Source: Xenophilus sp. Marseille-Q4582 (GTDB lineage Bacteria > Pseudomonadota > Gammaproteobacteria > Burkholderiales > Burkholderiaceae_C). From it: a stretch of DNA of 64,000 nucleotides. The translations under genes were made by a program, and so were the position numbers. Positions within the stretch are counted from its first letter, which is position 1; each line of letters begins with the position of its first letter. The notes beneath the pieces were generated by a model. That model searched no databases, was not told where the DNA came from, and worked only from the letters and a program-made list of their open reading frames with translations. The stretch is taken from NCBI RefSeq assembly GCF_916700565.1, contig NZ_CAKAKO010000001.1, positions 496,001-560,000 on the forward strand, read 5' to 3'. Positions 18,491-26,858 of this stretch are shown here, one piece after another.

Positions 18491-18620
18491 GAGGCGCTCC
18501 AGAGGTCGCCGAGGACGGGTTGATGGGTGTGAGCGGGCCCTGGCACTCCGGCGGCAGGGGCGGGCGGGTGCCGCATGCCGCCAGAAGCAGGGCCAGCGCG
18601 AAAGACAGGCAGGACTTCAC
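18468..18620 (-). CDS. virB7: VirB7-like lipoprotein (50 aa)
   Basis: This short gene starts with GTG at 18620, preceded by AGGAG 7-8 bases upstream, and ends at 18468. The product begins MKSCLSFALALLLAACGTRP, a lipoprotein signal with lipobox LLAAC, and has a short Pro-rich mature part with a second cysteine (PECQGP). Size, lipobox and position between virB6 and virB8 fit VirB7, which is anchored in the outer membrane and stabilises VirB9. It overlaps the start of virB8 by 23 bp in another frame. Confidence 0.85.
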   Translation of the reverse strand: MKSCLSFALALLLAACGTRPPLPPECQGPLTPINPSSATSGAPHEPGPRA

Positions 18621-18635
18621 GAAAGGACTCCTGGC

Positions 18636-19691
18636 TTATCGGCGATGCACGAGGTTCGGCATGACCTGCTCCCTGGGGATCACGGTGCCACCGCGACGCG
18701 GCGAAGCTCCGATGCCGGCGATCGAGGCCACCCCTGCGCCGACACGGTTGCCAGTGAGGCGACGGAAGGAGTCCCAGCGGCTGCCCGGCTCGCGGCGCAT
18801 GCCGTCGATGACGCCACGGCTGAACTCGTAGCTTGAGCGCTTGGCGCCGCCGAGACCCCAGCGCAGCATGCCGCTAACCACGCTGTAGGTGCTGAGCGCG
18901 ACGCCACTGGCCAATCCCGCGGCGATCGGCATCACCTGCCGCATCACCAGGAAGACGAGCGCTGAGGCTATGCAGACGCGTACGCTCTCGGCGATGGTGA
19001 TGCTGGCGCCCGCAGCCGCAGCACTGGCCGCATAGGCCTTGACGATATTGAGGAGGAGCGATGCGGTCAGCATCGTGAGCACGCTGATCAACGCGTAGTT
19101 CGCAAGCTGCGCCGTCCATGCCTCGAAAAAGCGCCTGGTTGCCTCGAAGAAGAGCAGGACGATGAAGATCGGACCGAGCGCCAGCAGGATGGCGATGGCG
19201 ACCTTGGAAAGGCCGAGCAGGAAGGCGGTCACCACTACCGACAAGCCCACGAGGATGTAGACAAGGAATCCGGCAGCATAGAACGCGAAATCGCTGTCCA
19301 GGATGCTGCCCTTCTTGAGCAGCTGTTCGGCGACGGAGGTGCCGTCCTGCCAGACCTGATCGATCACGCCTACGACGGTGGAGGCTCCCACGATGGACCT
19401 GGCGAGCTGCTCAGGTGCCTTGTAGAAGGTGTCGGTGATGATCTCGTTGTATGTCCACAGCCGCAGACCTACCCCGAGAATGACTGCGACCGTGAGGATG
19501 CGCTTTACGCCTTCCCAGATCGGCTCCTGGATTCGGCCTGTCATGCTGAGGTAGCCCCAGATCATGACGTAGACGGTTGCGAGCGTTACTGCGGCCGGCT
19601 CGATCGCAGAGGCGACCTGAGCGGTGTGGGAGCTGACGTAGTTGGCCAGTTGCCCATCGAGCCATGAGAAGAACTGAGCGAAGAAGCCCAT
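18636..19691 (-). CDS. virB6: VirB6-type polytopic membrane protein
   Basis: Predicted 351 residues with six or more hydrophobic segments, among them VTLATVYVMIWGYLSM, ILTVAVILGVGLRLW, AAGFLVYILVGLSVVVTAFL, AIAILLALGPIFIVLLFF and ALVFLVMRQVMPIAAGLASG. The pattern GPIFIVLLFFEATRRFFEAW is typical of TrbL/VirB6. The C-terminal 60 residues are basic and cytoplasmic. VirB6 forms part of the inner-membrane channel. It lies 15 bp upstream of virB7, with the small membrane-protein gene 8 bp upstream of it. Confidence 0.93.
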   Translation of the reverse strand: MGFFAQFFSWLDGQLANYVSSHTAQVASAIEPAAVTLATVYVMIWGYLSMTGRIQEPIWEGVKRILTVAVILGVGLRLWTYNEIITDTFYKAPEQLARSIVGASTVVGVIDQVWQDGTSVAEQLLKKGSILDSDFAFYAAGFLVYILVGLSVVVTAFLLGLSKVAIAILLALGPIFIVLLFFEATRRFFEAWTAQLANYALISVLTMLTASLLLNIVKAYAASAAAAGASITIAESVRVCIASALVFLVMRQVMPIAAGLASGVALSTYSVVSGMLRWGLGGAKRSSYEFSRGVIDGMRREPGSRWDSFRRLTGNRVGAGVASIAGIGASPRRGGTVIPREQVMPNLVHRR

Positions 19692-19699
19692 GATTGCCC

Positions 19700-19942
19700 C
19701 TACTTCGCAGGACCTTGAGGAATCTGCACGGGTTTCAGGTTGCGAGTGCTTCCAATGCCATCGAGCTTCTTCTTCGTCAGATCATCAGGTGGAGCCTTCT
19801 GTGGTTCAACGGGCGCGGCTGGCGCTGCCGGTGCCACTTGCGCTGGCTCTTCCAACGTCCGCTGCTGGACAACGTAGTAGGCCCCGCCGCCGGTTGCGGC
19901 TGCGATGACGATAACGAGAACAATCCACGAGGTTTTCGACAT
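19700..19942 (-). CDS. Small single-span protein in the entry-exclusion position
   Basis: Predicted 80 residues: one N-terminal membrane helix (WIVLVIVIAAATGGGAYYVV) followed by a Pro/Ala-rich region (EEPAQVAPAAPAAPVEPQK) and a charged tail. There is no lipobox cysteine. It sits between virB5 and virB6, where many VirB-type plasmids encode an entry-exclusion (Eex) protein. No sequence family is recognised, so an exclusion role is positional inference. Confidence 0.65.
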   Translation of the reverse strand: MSKTSWIVLVIVIAAATGGGAYYVVQQRTLEEPAQVAPAAPAAPVEPQKAPPDDLTKKKLDGIGSTRNLKPVQIPQGPAK

Positions 19943-19960
19943 GGGCGTTCCGCTACGTGT

Positions 19961-20695
19961 TTAATAGTTGATCGCCGGAAGAGACTTCATCGTGCCGATG
20001 TCCGACGCTGATTGTTCTCGGATGCGCTGCCTGCGCATGAGTTCTTCCGACCGGGCTACCTGATAGAGGCTCTGCAGCTTGGTCTGTTCGTTCGTGAGCA
20101 TGTTCTGCTCGGCCTGAATCCGGGCCTGGAGTTCCTGAATGGCCTTGGGATCGTTCGTGCGGCCGATGGCGTTGATCAGCTGCTGCAGCGCCGAGAAGCG
20201 CTGGCTGGTGTTCTGATAGGCGCTCCGGGTCATGCCGTTGAGCAGGGCCGCGGCCTGCCTCCCCTGTTCCACGGTCTGGCGCATCTCGGGGCTGAGCGCA
20301 TCCATCTGCGAACTGGTGAGGATCTTGTTCGCGTTCATGATGGACTGCACCTGGCTTGAGAGACCCGAATACCCGGACGAGGAGCCGCTCACCAGGCTCA
20401 TCAGATCGTTGTAGTTCTGCGGCAGATAGTTGCGCTGCGCATCCGAGGTCGACAAAAGCTGATCCATACCCCGGCTGCCGGTCATCGCGCCATAGGTTTG
20501 CTGCAACTGCTCCTTCGAGGCCTGCAATTGGTCGAACTGCTTTTGCATCGCGGAGATCTGCTGCTGCCAGTACATGATCTGCTGGATCAGGTTGGCGACC
20601 GCGGCGAAGTCGATGACCGGAATTCCGGCGCGGGCGTGCAGCGGCGTCAGCAGCGCCGACGCGGCGAGGAAGAACGCAAGAAGGTGCCTACGCAT
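19961..20695 (-). CDS. virB5: VirB5-type minor pilin
   Basis: Predicted 244 residues from MRRHLLAFFLAASALLTPLH. This start is preceded by AGGAGA and is preferred over an in-frame upstream codon that lacks a signal-peptide context. A signal peptide ends at LHARAG. The mature protein starts IPVIDFAAVANLIQQIMYWQ and contains a helical bundle (QQISAMQKQFDQLQASKEQL), the usual VirB5/TraC plan. VirB5 sits at the pilus tip and helps adhesion. The gene overlaps the end of virB4 by 8 bp. Confidence 0.92.
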   Translation of the reverse strand: MRRHLLAFFLAASALLTPLHARAGIPVIDFAAVANLIQQIMYWQQQISAMQKQFDQLQASKEQLQQTYGAMTGSRGMDQLLSTSDAQRNYLPQNYNDLMSLVSGSSSGYSGLSSQVQSIMNANKILTSSQMDALSPEMRQTVEQGRQAAALLNGMTRSAYQNTSQRFSALQQLINAIGRTNDPKAIQELQARIQAEQNMLTNEQTKLQSLYQVARSEELMRRQRIREQSASDIGTMKSLPAINY

Positions 20696-23195
20696 GGGAG
20701 ATCTCCTGGTTTGAAGGGGAGCGAGCAAACTGGACCGACAGGGCGGCACGGAAGGGCCCGAGCCACTGATCCGGGTGCGGCCCGTGCCGGGCCATGCATT
20801 CGCGCATGAGCCGCACGTTGCTGGTTCGCCCCGATATCACGTGCAGCAAGTCGTCGAAGCCTTTGAGGTCGAGTTGCGCCACCACGCTCACGTGGTTCTG
20901 CTTGATCAGGCACTGCCGGGAGCCGGGTTCCAGCTCCTGCTTGATGAGCGCGAACTCGCGGTCCGTGAGGTTGAAACCCTCGGTGTACTCGCGGTAGTCC
21001 GCTTCCGGGTTCGGGAAAAGAATCTTGGTCGGCGTCTGCTCGATGATGGCCCGCGCAATGCTGGAATCCAGCACGTGGCTCGTGCTCTGGGTGAAGGTGG
21101 CCAGATTGGCGTTCTTCTTGCGCCAGGTCTCCAGCCCGTTCTTGGCGAAGCGCGCGAAGGCCGGATCGCTCAGCAGCCTGGCGAACTCGTCCATCCAGCA
21201 CACCAGCGGCCGACCGTCGACCATGCGGTTGACCAGGTGGAAGAGGTACATGGTCAGCGGCGCCCGGACCACGTCGTTGTCCAGGAAGTCGGTCACATCG
21301 AAGCCGACGAGGCTGTGCTGGGCCAGCAGGGGCGCCACCGCATCGGCGTCGTTGTCGAAGACCCAGGCGTAGTCGCCCTGTTCGCTGGCGCACCACTTGC
21401 GCAGGCGTGCGTGCATGCCTTCCGGGTCCGTCACATCCAGGAAGGCGATGAGCCGGGAAAGGCGCCGGAAAGGCGCCTCGAGCTTGAGCGTGCCGCGCAG
21501 GGCCTGGTCGAGGTCATCCTCCTGCTGCACCGTCAGGTCGTCCGTGGGCGAGCGCATCACCAGCCGGCGCAGCCAGTGCCGCATGAATTCGACGTTGTCG
21601 GCGACGCCGGCATCCAACTGCAGGGGATTGCAGCCGGTCGGCGCACCGTTCTTCAGGGGCAGATACTGGCCGCCGAGCGCCCGCACGAGGATATGCAGAC
21701 CCTCGTCCTTGTCGAAGATGACCTGGGTGGCATCCAGCCGGTTGCAGATCGCTATCATGCAAAAGCCCAGGAAGGTCGTCTTGCCGGTGCCCACCGGCCC
21801 GACGCCTGTGATGTGGCCCACGTCCCGGCGGCTACCCCCATCCGGGCTGCGCGGGTCGCTCGCGTGCAGCGAGAAGAAGTAGGGCGAGCCGGACCGCGTC
21901 ATGAGCATGGTGAGCGCGTCGCCCCAGTAGTTGCCGGTGGCCCGGCCGGTCGGGAAGTTGTGCAAGGGCGACATGGCCGCGAAATTGCGGCTGGTGATCG
22001 GTGCCTTGCGGGTTCGGTACCCGAAGTTTCCCGGCAACTGCGCCCAGAAGGCCGCCTCCAGCGCCAGGTCCTCGCGCGCCACCACCATCCCCGTGTCGCC
22101 CAGCAGGTAGCGGGCGTGGGCGACGTTGTCGTTGAGCTGCTTCAAGCGCGGCAGACCCTCGGCTTCGCTCACCCCGTCGTAGGTGTCGGCCAGGACGTGC
22201 AGCGTGAAGTGGTGATCGCCCACGACGAAACGATTGCTCATCAGGTCGTCCAGCGCGTCCTTGAGCTCCTCGGCCTGCGACACTGCCAGGTCGCCGGCGG
22301 CGGCCATCCGGTTGTGCTGGCGGCTCATCATGTCGGTGGCGGTGCCCTTGGCCAGGAAGGTGAAGCTCTGGGTCAGGACGAAGGGGAAGGGCGCCGTCAG
22401 CAGGGCGCCGAACATCCCGGGCGCCGTGGGCGTGGGGTATTCCTTGATGCCGAGGAAGGCGCCGATGCGCGTCTGCGTGCCGGTGCGGTACTCCATGGCC
22501 TCGTTGCCGAAGAAGGGCCGGGTCGTGGCCAGCACCTCGTTCAAGGGCGAGCGCGGCAGGGGCATGCGCTGCCACTCGCCGTTGATCAGGAGGCCATGGA
22601 ACTCCACCAGCGCGGAGAAGAGCACATCGACGCCCTCGATCCGGTAGATGCCCAACGCCTCGGGGTCGTAGCGCTCCAGCGAGGCCAGCAACTCCTGGCG
22701 CAGCTTGGTGCAGGCGTCCAGCGAGTCGCGCAACTCGGTGCGGGTGCCTTCGGGGTCGGTGCGCTTGAGCAGGCGCAAAGCGGCATGGCCTATGCGGGTG
22801 GGCTGTGGCCGGTAGACCGCGGACAGGTACAGCTCGTTGACCATCAGCCGCTCACCGGCCATTTTCTGGCGGTAGCGCTCCTCGACTTCGCGGGCGAAGC
22901 CCGGGACGGTGCGCCCGACCGGGTAGCCGGTCTCGCGCCGGCGCACGACATGGGCCCAGATGGCCAGGTTGGGCGAGGCGATGTTGCGCAGCAGGACGTT
23001 CAGGCGCTCGTGCCAGCTGTTGATGTCCTCGTCATCCGCGCTCTCGAAGCTGGCGCCCGCCAGGCGCAGCGTCTGGACATAGTCGCCCGCACGGGTGCGG
23101 GCCACGTGCTCGTCTATGTGGGCGACCAGCGGGATCATGGCCGCGGCGCTCGCTTCCCGGCGCAGGGTGGCCTCGGCGCGCGAGAGCAGCTGCAT
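20688..23195 (-). CDS. virB4: VirB4-type ATPase
   Basis: Predicted 835 residues. The N-terminal CagE/TrbE/VirB domain includes LRLAGASFESADDEDINSWH, FNLTDREFALIKQE occurs late, and the family pattern NELYLSAVYRPQP is seen near 170. Walker A is VGPVGTGKTTFLGF (about 470), Walker B is PLVCWMDEFARLL (about 665), followed by the arginine-finger region NLATFTQSTSHVLDSSIARA. VirB4 energises pilus assembly and substrate transfer at the inner membrane. The gene follows virB3 by 9 bp. A very long open frame on the opposite strand is a composition artefact. Confidence 0.96.
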   Translation of the reverse strand: MQLLSRAEATLRREASAAAMIPLVAHIDEHVARTRAGDYVQTLRLAGASFESADDEDINSWHERLNVLLRNIASPNLAIWAHVVRRRETGYPVGRTVPGFAREVEERYRQKMAGERLMVNELYLSAVYRPQPTRIGHAALRLLKRTDPEGTRTELRDSLDACTKLRQELLASLERYDPEALGIYRIEGVDVLFSALVEFHGLLINGEWQRMPLPRSPLNEVLATTRPFFGNEAMEYRTGTQTRIGAFLGIKEYPTPTAPGMFGALLTAPFPFVLTQSFTFLAKGTATDMMSRQHNRMAAAGDLAVSQAEELKDALDDLMSNRFVVGDHHFTLHVLADTYDGVSEAEGLPRLKQLNDNVAHARYLLGDTGMVVAREDLALEAAFWAQLPGNFGYRTRKAPITSRNFAAMSPLHNFPTGRATGNYWGDALTMLMTRSGSPYFFSLHASDPRSPDGGSRRDVGHITGVGPVGTGKTTFLGFCMIAICNRLDATQVIFDKDEGLHILVRALGGQYLPLKNGAPTGCNPLQLDAGVADNVEFMRHWLRRLVMRSPTDDLTVQQEDDLDQALRGTLKLEAPFRRLSRLIAFLDVTDPEGMHARLRKWCASEQGDYAWVFDNDADAVAPLLAQHSLVGFDVTDFLDNDVVRAPLTMYLFHLVNRMVDGRPLVCWMDEFARLLSDPAFARFAKNGLETWRKKNANLATFTQSTSHVLDSSIARAIIEQTPTKILFPNPEADYREYTEGFNLTDREFALIKQELEPGSRQCLIKQNHVSVVAQLDLKGFDDLLHVISGRTSNVRLMRECMARHGPHPDQWLGPFRAALSVQFARSPSNQEISHA

Positions 23196-23204
23196 GGCCT
23201 TGCC

Positions 23205-23570
23205 TCACAGCACAGTGGGCACGGCGCGCGCGCGCCGCCGGCCCGAGACATTCGGCATGTCGATGGCCAGCGGGCTGTACGAGTTGGCCCGCCAGAAGCG
23301 CAGGTTGCCGCCGAGCAGGGCCGGCAGGCGCGTGCGGCCCCACAACTGCACCAGGTCGAAGAACCTCGGCTCGTACAGGCACACCAGGTAGAGCACGCCA
23401 TGGATCGGCACGAAGGCCAGCAGCCAGGCGAGGTTCTTCGTCACGATGAAGGACTCGGTCGTGACCACGATGTTGAACATCATGGCCGAGTAGGTGACGC
23501 CCCAGACCATGGAGGGGCGCGTCATCCCGACGAAAAGCGTGTCCGCCACGATGCCCGGGTTGCGGTGCAC
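23205..23570 (-). CDS. virB3: VirB3-type membrane protein
   Basis: Predicted 121 residues starting at a GTG (23568-23570) preceded by AAGGAG. It begins VHRNPGIVADTLFVGMTRPS, matching VirB3/TrbD, and has two membrane segments (MVWGVTYSAMMFNIVVTTES and LAWLLAFVPIHGVLYLVCLY). It ends in a basic tail. VirB3 works with VirB4 in pilus biogenesis. It lies 11 bp after virB2. Confidence 0.9.
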   Translation of the reverse strand: MHRNPGIVADTLFVGMTRPSMVWGVTYSAMMFNIVVTTESFIVTKNLAWLLAFVPIHGVLYLVCLYEPRFFDLVQLWGRTRLPALLGGNLRFWRANSYSPLAIDMPNVSGRRRARAVPTVL

Positions 23571-23581
23571 GGCGCGCTCCT

Positions 23582-23848
23582 TCAGACGCCGAAGAGGCCC
23601 CGGATCCAGGAGACGATCTGCGGACCGCCGAAGACCAGCACGGTGCCGATCACCACCGCCACCATCCACCACCAGCTCAGGCGTCCGAACCAGGCCATGG
23701 CGCCGGAGACCATGACGGCCACGGCGGCGATCGGCGTCAGGATGGAGGTGAGCTGCTGCTGGGTGGCGTTGGCGCCCGTGGCAAAGGGGCTGCCGGCCAG
23801 GGCCAGCTCCGGCGCCAGCATGCCCAGCGCGACCAGGCAGACGAGCAA
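23582..23848 (-). CDS. virB2: VirB2-type major pilin (TrbC/VirB2)
   Basis: About 88 residues if translation begins at TTG 23848. The signal peptide LLVCLVALGMLAPELALA-GS is followed by NATQQQLTSILTPIAAVAVM and two membrane helices separated by AWFGRLSWWW, then GGPQIVSWIRGLFGV, the normal cyclic or linear pilin precursor plan. The start is uncertain: no ATG or GTG precedes the signal peptide in frame, while the internal ATG at 23806 would truncate it. A CTG one codon upstream is another option. The major pilin assembles the conjugative pilus and could be the substrate for TraX. Confidence 0.8.
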   Translation of the reverse strand: MLVCLVALGMLAPELALAGSPFATGANATQQQLTSILTPIAAVAVMVSGAMAWFGRLSWWWMVAVVIGTVLVFGGPQIVSWIRGLFGV

Positions 23849-23901
23849 CAGCCGGAACGGGCGGCCCGCCCGGCCCTGGAGGCCGCCCGCGCCGCGGGGA
23901 T

Positions 23902-24261
23902 CTACGCCAGCAGTTCGAGGCGCACCAGCGTGCTGCCGATGCCCAGGGTCTTGAGATGAAGCCGCAGCGTGTCCAGGCTGCGGAAGGTGCGCGGCTGGCC
24001 GGAGGAGCCAGCCAGGACGCTGCGCCCGAAGTGCCAGACCACCACCAGGTGCATCTGGTAGCGGGCGGGCTCCACTTCCGCAATGACGATCTCGATGAGG
24101 GACCCCTTGTGCAGCAGCTCGACCATTTCGAGCTGGGTCACGGTACCCGCGGGCAAGGCGCGGCCGGGCGGCGCTGGTGCAGCCGCGGTCCGGGATGTGG
24201 GGGCGGCCTTGGTCGGCCTCTTCGCCGTCGTCTTGGGCTTGGGCCGTACGGCAGAGGTCAT
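23902..24261 (-). CDS. ParC/KfrB-type partition-associated protein
   Basis: Predicted 119 residues from MTSAVRPKPKTTAKRPTKAA. The first 45 residues are basic and Pro/Ala-rich. The C-terminal domain contains MVELLHKGSLIEIVIAEVEP, ARYQMHLVVVWHFGRSVLAG and PRTFRSLDTLRLHLKTLGIG. This resembles the small ParC/KfrB-like proteins encoded near parA in PromA-type plasmids. It starts the block that runs into virB2, 53 bp downstream. The family assignment rests on pattern memory and position next to parAB. Confidence 0.65.
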   Translation of the reverse strand: MTSAVRPKPKTTAKRPTKAAPTSRTAAAPAPPGRALPAGTVTQLEMVELLHKGSLIEIVIAEVEPARYQMHLVVVWHFGRSVLAGSSGQPRTFRSLDTLRLHLKTLGIGSTLVRLELLA

Positions 24262-24344
24262 GGGCAAGCGCGTAGAGGTGGGGGGAGGCAGTATTGTGAA
24301 CGAAAGTACCAGCAGTCGCGGCGTTGTGCATGGCGCTACTCCAG

Positions 24345-24908
24345 TCAGCGGGCTGAAACAGTTCGCGGGATCGCCGCGGAGGGCGGGGCCAGCGAAATCG
24401 GTGTGGCGGGGTCGGCGCGGCGGCCCTTGCCGTAGACGTCCCACCAGGGCGGCGCGGCCGATGCCTTTGGCGCACGTGATCGCTCGGTGGCCAGCTTGCC
24501 TGCAGCCAGGGCTGGGGTCTGCGCAGTTGTTGGAACGACCGTGCGCATGGCACTTGCCAACTCGCGCTTGAGGCCGGCGATGTCGGCGAGGGTGTGGGCG
24601 TGCTGCTCCTCGGCCTCGGTGACCCCGGAGGGATCCGATGCCGCCAGACGCTCGGCCTTGCGGCGGCCCAGGGTCTCGAGCAACGCCTCGGACTTCCGGA
24701 GTTCCTGGCGCAGGATCTCCACGCGATCGCTGTCGCGCGCCGCCTGTTCGGCGGCAGGGATGGTGTGCGCAGCGGTGGAGGGCTGCGCCAGCGCTGCACA
24801 CGTGCAGGCGAGCCATCCCAGCAGCGTGACCAGCATCGCGTGTCGCAACGATGCACGGCGCCATGCCGGCTCCCCAGATGCTCGCAGATGACCACTCTCG
24901 ACTGGCAT
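24345..24908 (-). CDS. Putative exported coiled-coil protein, unknown function
   Basis: Up to 187 residues from ATG 24908. A second candidate, ATG 24836, would start directly at the signal peptide (MLVTLLGWLACTCAALAQP) and give 163 residues. Neither has a strong ribosome-binding site. The central part (DSDRVEILRQELRKSEALLE, then ADIAGLKRELASAMRTV) is coiled-coil. The C-terminus is Pro/Ala-rich. It is the first gene of the minus-strand transfer block and is divergent from parA, so it shares the 210-bp control region. No family is recognised. Confidence 0.6.
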   Translation of the reverse strand: MPVESGHLRASGEPAWRRASLRHAMLVTLLGWLACTCAALAQPSTAAHTIPAAEQAARDSDRVEILRQELRKSEALLETLGRRKAERLAASDPSGVTEAEEQHAHTLADIAGLKRELASAMRTVVPTTAQTPALAAGKLATERSRAPKASAAPPWWDVYGKGRRADPATPISLAPPSAAIPRTVSAR

Positions 24909-24965
24909 GGGCGCACTGTCCGCCAGGCCGCCCGAGCCTGTCAACAAATCGTCGCAATCGAATTC

Positions 24966-24981
24966 CTATAGTTAGCTATAG
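24966..24981. promoter_or_regulatory. Palindromic CTATAG-N4-CTATAG operator candidate between transfer block and parA
   Basis: The palindrome CTATAG TTAG CTATAG lies in the 250-bp region between the divergent transfer genes and parA. On the minus strand it overlaps a possible promoter (TTGTCT, 18-bp spacer, TATAGG). Its half sites and TAGCTA core recall KorA-type operators (TTTAGCTAAA), and a KorA/TrfB-like gene lies at the end of the par operon. That link is inference. Confidence 0.5.
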
Positions 24982-25161
24982 AGTCTCTAGACAATTGAAA
25001 TTTGCCGGACTACGCTAACTGCGTGATTTCTCTGGGGAGTTGGCGCGAGGCAGCGGAACGTCATTGCCGTGAGGCTCGCAACCCACATTGAGAATTCAGT
25101 AGTGAGCTTTACGTCTCGTAGCGCTACTGTTCCGGCGCGTGCGACGCAGCGAGGTGCGGTG

Positions 25162-25962
25162 ATGCGGCATGTGGTGGTCTTTGGTAATCAAAAGGGCGGC
25201 GTCGGCAAATCCACGCTGTCGGTGCTTTATGCGCTCTGGCTTTCCGATGTGCATCGCCAGTCGGTGTGCGTGATCGACCTGGACACGCAGGGCAATACAT
25301 CCAAGACGCTGCGTGGCTTCGATGCCGGCGTGCTGGCGGTGGATCTGTTCGCGGGCGCGGCGACGGCCATGGCGCCGATGCGCGCGACGGCTGCGCAACG
25401 CCCCATTGTGCTGATCGCCGCTTCGAAGAAGCTCGCGGACGTCGAGCTGGCGAAGCCCGAGACGGTCGTGCCGGCATTGCGCGGGAGCGTCGCACAACTG
25501 GCGCAGCATTTCGACACGGTGGTGATCGACACCCCGCCGGCGCTGGGCCTGCGCATGAGCGCAGCGTTGATTGCGGCCACGCGCGTCGTATGCCCCATCG
25601 AGCTGGAGGAGTACAGCATCGACGGTGTTACCGACATGCTCAAGACGATCTTCGGCATTCGCCAGCGCTACAACCCGAAGCTGGAACTGGCGGGCATCCT
25701 CTTGAACCGCTTCAACGCGCACTCCGTGCGCCAGAAGGCGGCGATACAGCAGTTGGCTTCGCGCTACCCGGATTTCGTGGTGCCGGCGCGCATCTCGACC
25801 CGATCCGCGATTCCCGAGGCGTTGGCCGAAGGCAAGGCGGTGTGGGAGTTGGCCAGGAGTTCGGCGCGCGAGGCCAGCGCGGAGCTCAAGCAGGCCTTCA
25901 TGCTGCTGCAGTCGCGTATCGAGGCGCCGCAGCAGGTCGTTTCGCGGGAGGTTGCCGCATGA
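25162..25962 (+). CDS. parA: ParA-type partition ATPase
   Basis: Predicted 266 residues from the ATG at 25162, preceded by GAGG. Upstream in-frame codons give no conserved sequence. The deviant Walker A is NQKGGVGKSTLSVLYALW, with CVIDLDTQGNTSKTL as motif A' and VVIDTPPALGLRMS as Walker B. This is a type Ib-like ParA without an N-terminal helix-turn-helix. It pairs with parB (4-bp overlap). ParA drives segregation of plasmids and stabilises excised ICEs. It may also help repress its own promoter. Confidence 0.95.
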   Translation: MRHVVVFGNQKGGVGKSTLSVLYALWLSDVHRQSVCVIDLDTQGNTSKTLRGFDAGVLAVDLFAGAATAMAPMRATAAQRPIVLIAASKKLADVELAKPETVVPALRGSVAQLAQHFDTVVIDTPPALGLRMSAALIAATRVVCPIELEEYSIDGVTDMLKTIFGIRQRYNPKLELAGILLNRFNAHSVRQKAAIQQLASRYPDFVVPARISTRSAIPEALAEGKAVWELARSSAREASAELKQAFMLLQSRIEAPQQVVSREVAA

Positions 25963-26858
25963 GTGATCGAAGTGCCCTGGACTTGAGTGCGCTGGCGCAG
26001 TTCCGGCCCTCGGACCTGCTCGCGGCGGGTGAGGGCGTGTCGGCGCCGGCATCGGCGGTGCACGTCGAGCTGGATCTGATCGACTTCGATCCGGCGCAGC
26101 CACGGCGCAGCTTCCGCGAGGAGAGCATCGACGAGCTGAGCGCGTCGATCCGGTTGCACGGCGTGCTGGAGCCCGTGTCGGTGCGGTCGAACGCTGACGC
26201 GCCGGGCCGCTACATCGTCAATCGCGGGGAGCGGCGGATCCGCGCGGCGCGGCGCGCAGGCTTGAAGACGGTGCCGGTCTTCATCGACGAGCGGATCGAT
26301 CCGTTCGCGCAGGCGGCCGAGAACCTGCATCGCGAAGACATGTCGGCGCTTGACCTGGCGCAGTTCATCGCGGCGCGCGAGCGCGAAGGGATCACGCGCG
26401 CGGAGATCGCGCGCCGGCTGGCCAAGCCGCGTTCGTTCATCACCGAGGCGGCGGCCTTGACGGGTGCCTCGGAGGATTTGCGCCAGGCCGTCCGGGAGGG
26501 CCGGGTCGGCGAGGACGTGCGCACGCTCTATCGGCTGGTCTCGGCGGGCCGCGAGTCGCCGGAAGTCGTTCGGGTCGTCGTGCAGGGTCCGGATGTGGTG
26601 AGTCGGGCGAATGTGGATGCCCTGCTCGCGCGGGCACAGGGCGCCGAGGCGTGGCAAGGGCATTCGATGCGCAGCGCGCAGACGGTGAGTGGCGGGCGCA
26701 CCGTGCTGGTCGTGGAACATGAAGGGCGCCGGGGATCGCTTCGGATCAAGGCGCGCGATGGCGATGTCGGCGAGGTCCGGTTCGGGGATGGCTCGCGCCG
26801 CGCCGTGCCGCTGGCCGCGCTGAGACTCGTATGCTGGGCCACGGAGGAAACAATATGA
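25959..26858 (+). CDS. parB: ParB-type partition protein
   Basis: Predicted 299 residues from the ATG that overlaps the parA stop (ATGA). The ParB/Spo0J nuclease-like domain shows IDFDPAQPRRSFREESIDEL, SASIRLHGVLEPVSV, YIVNRGERRIRAARRAG and QAAENLHREDMSALDLAQFI. A helix-turn-helix follows (ITRAEIARRLAKPRSFITEA). The GERRIRAARRAG box is the CTP-binding arginine patch of ParB proteins. The C-terminal 100 residues are divergent, as usual. No parS array was identified by eye. Confidence 0.95.
   Translation: MSDRSALDLSALAQFRPSDLLAAGEGVSAPASAVHVELDLIDFDPAQPRRSFREESIDELSASIRLHGVLEPVSVRSNADAPGRYIVNRGERRIRAARRAGLKTVPVFIDERIDPFAQAAENLHREDMSALDLAQFIAAREREGITRAEIARRLAKPRSFITEAAALTGASEDLRQAVREGRVGEDVRTLYRLVSAGRESPEVVRVVVQGPDVVSRANVDALLARAQGAEAWQGHSMRSAQTVSGGRTVLVVEHEGRRGSLRIKARDGDVGEVRFGDGSRRAVPLAALRLVCWATEETI

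Noticed and set aside
20775-23954. 1059-residue open frame on the plus strand opposite virB4 and its neighbours
   Set aside because: It is the antisense shadow of clear virB4/virB3/virB2 coding sequence. The translation is low-complexity (rich in Arg, Gly, Gln, Val, His) without any motif.
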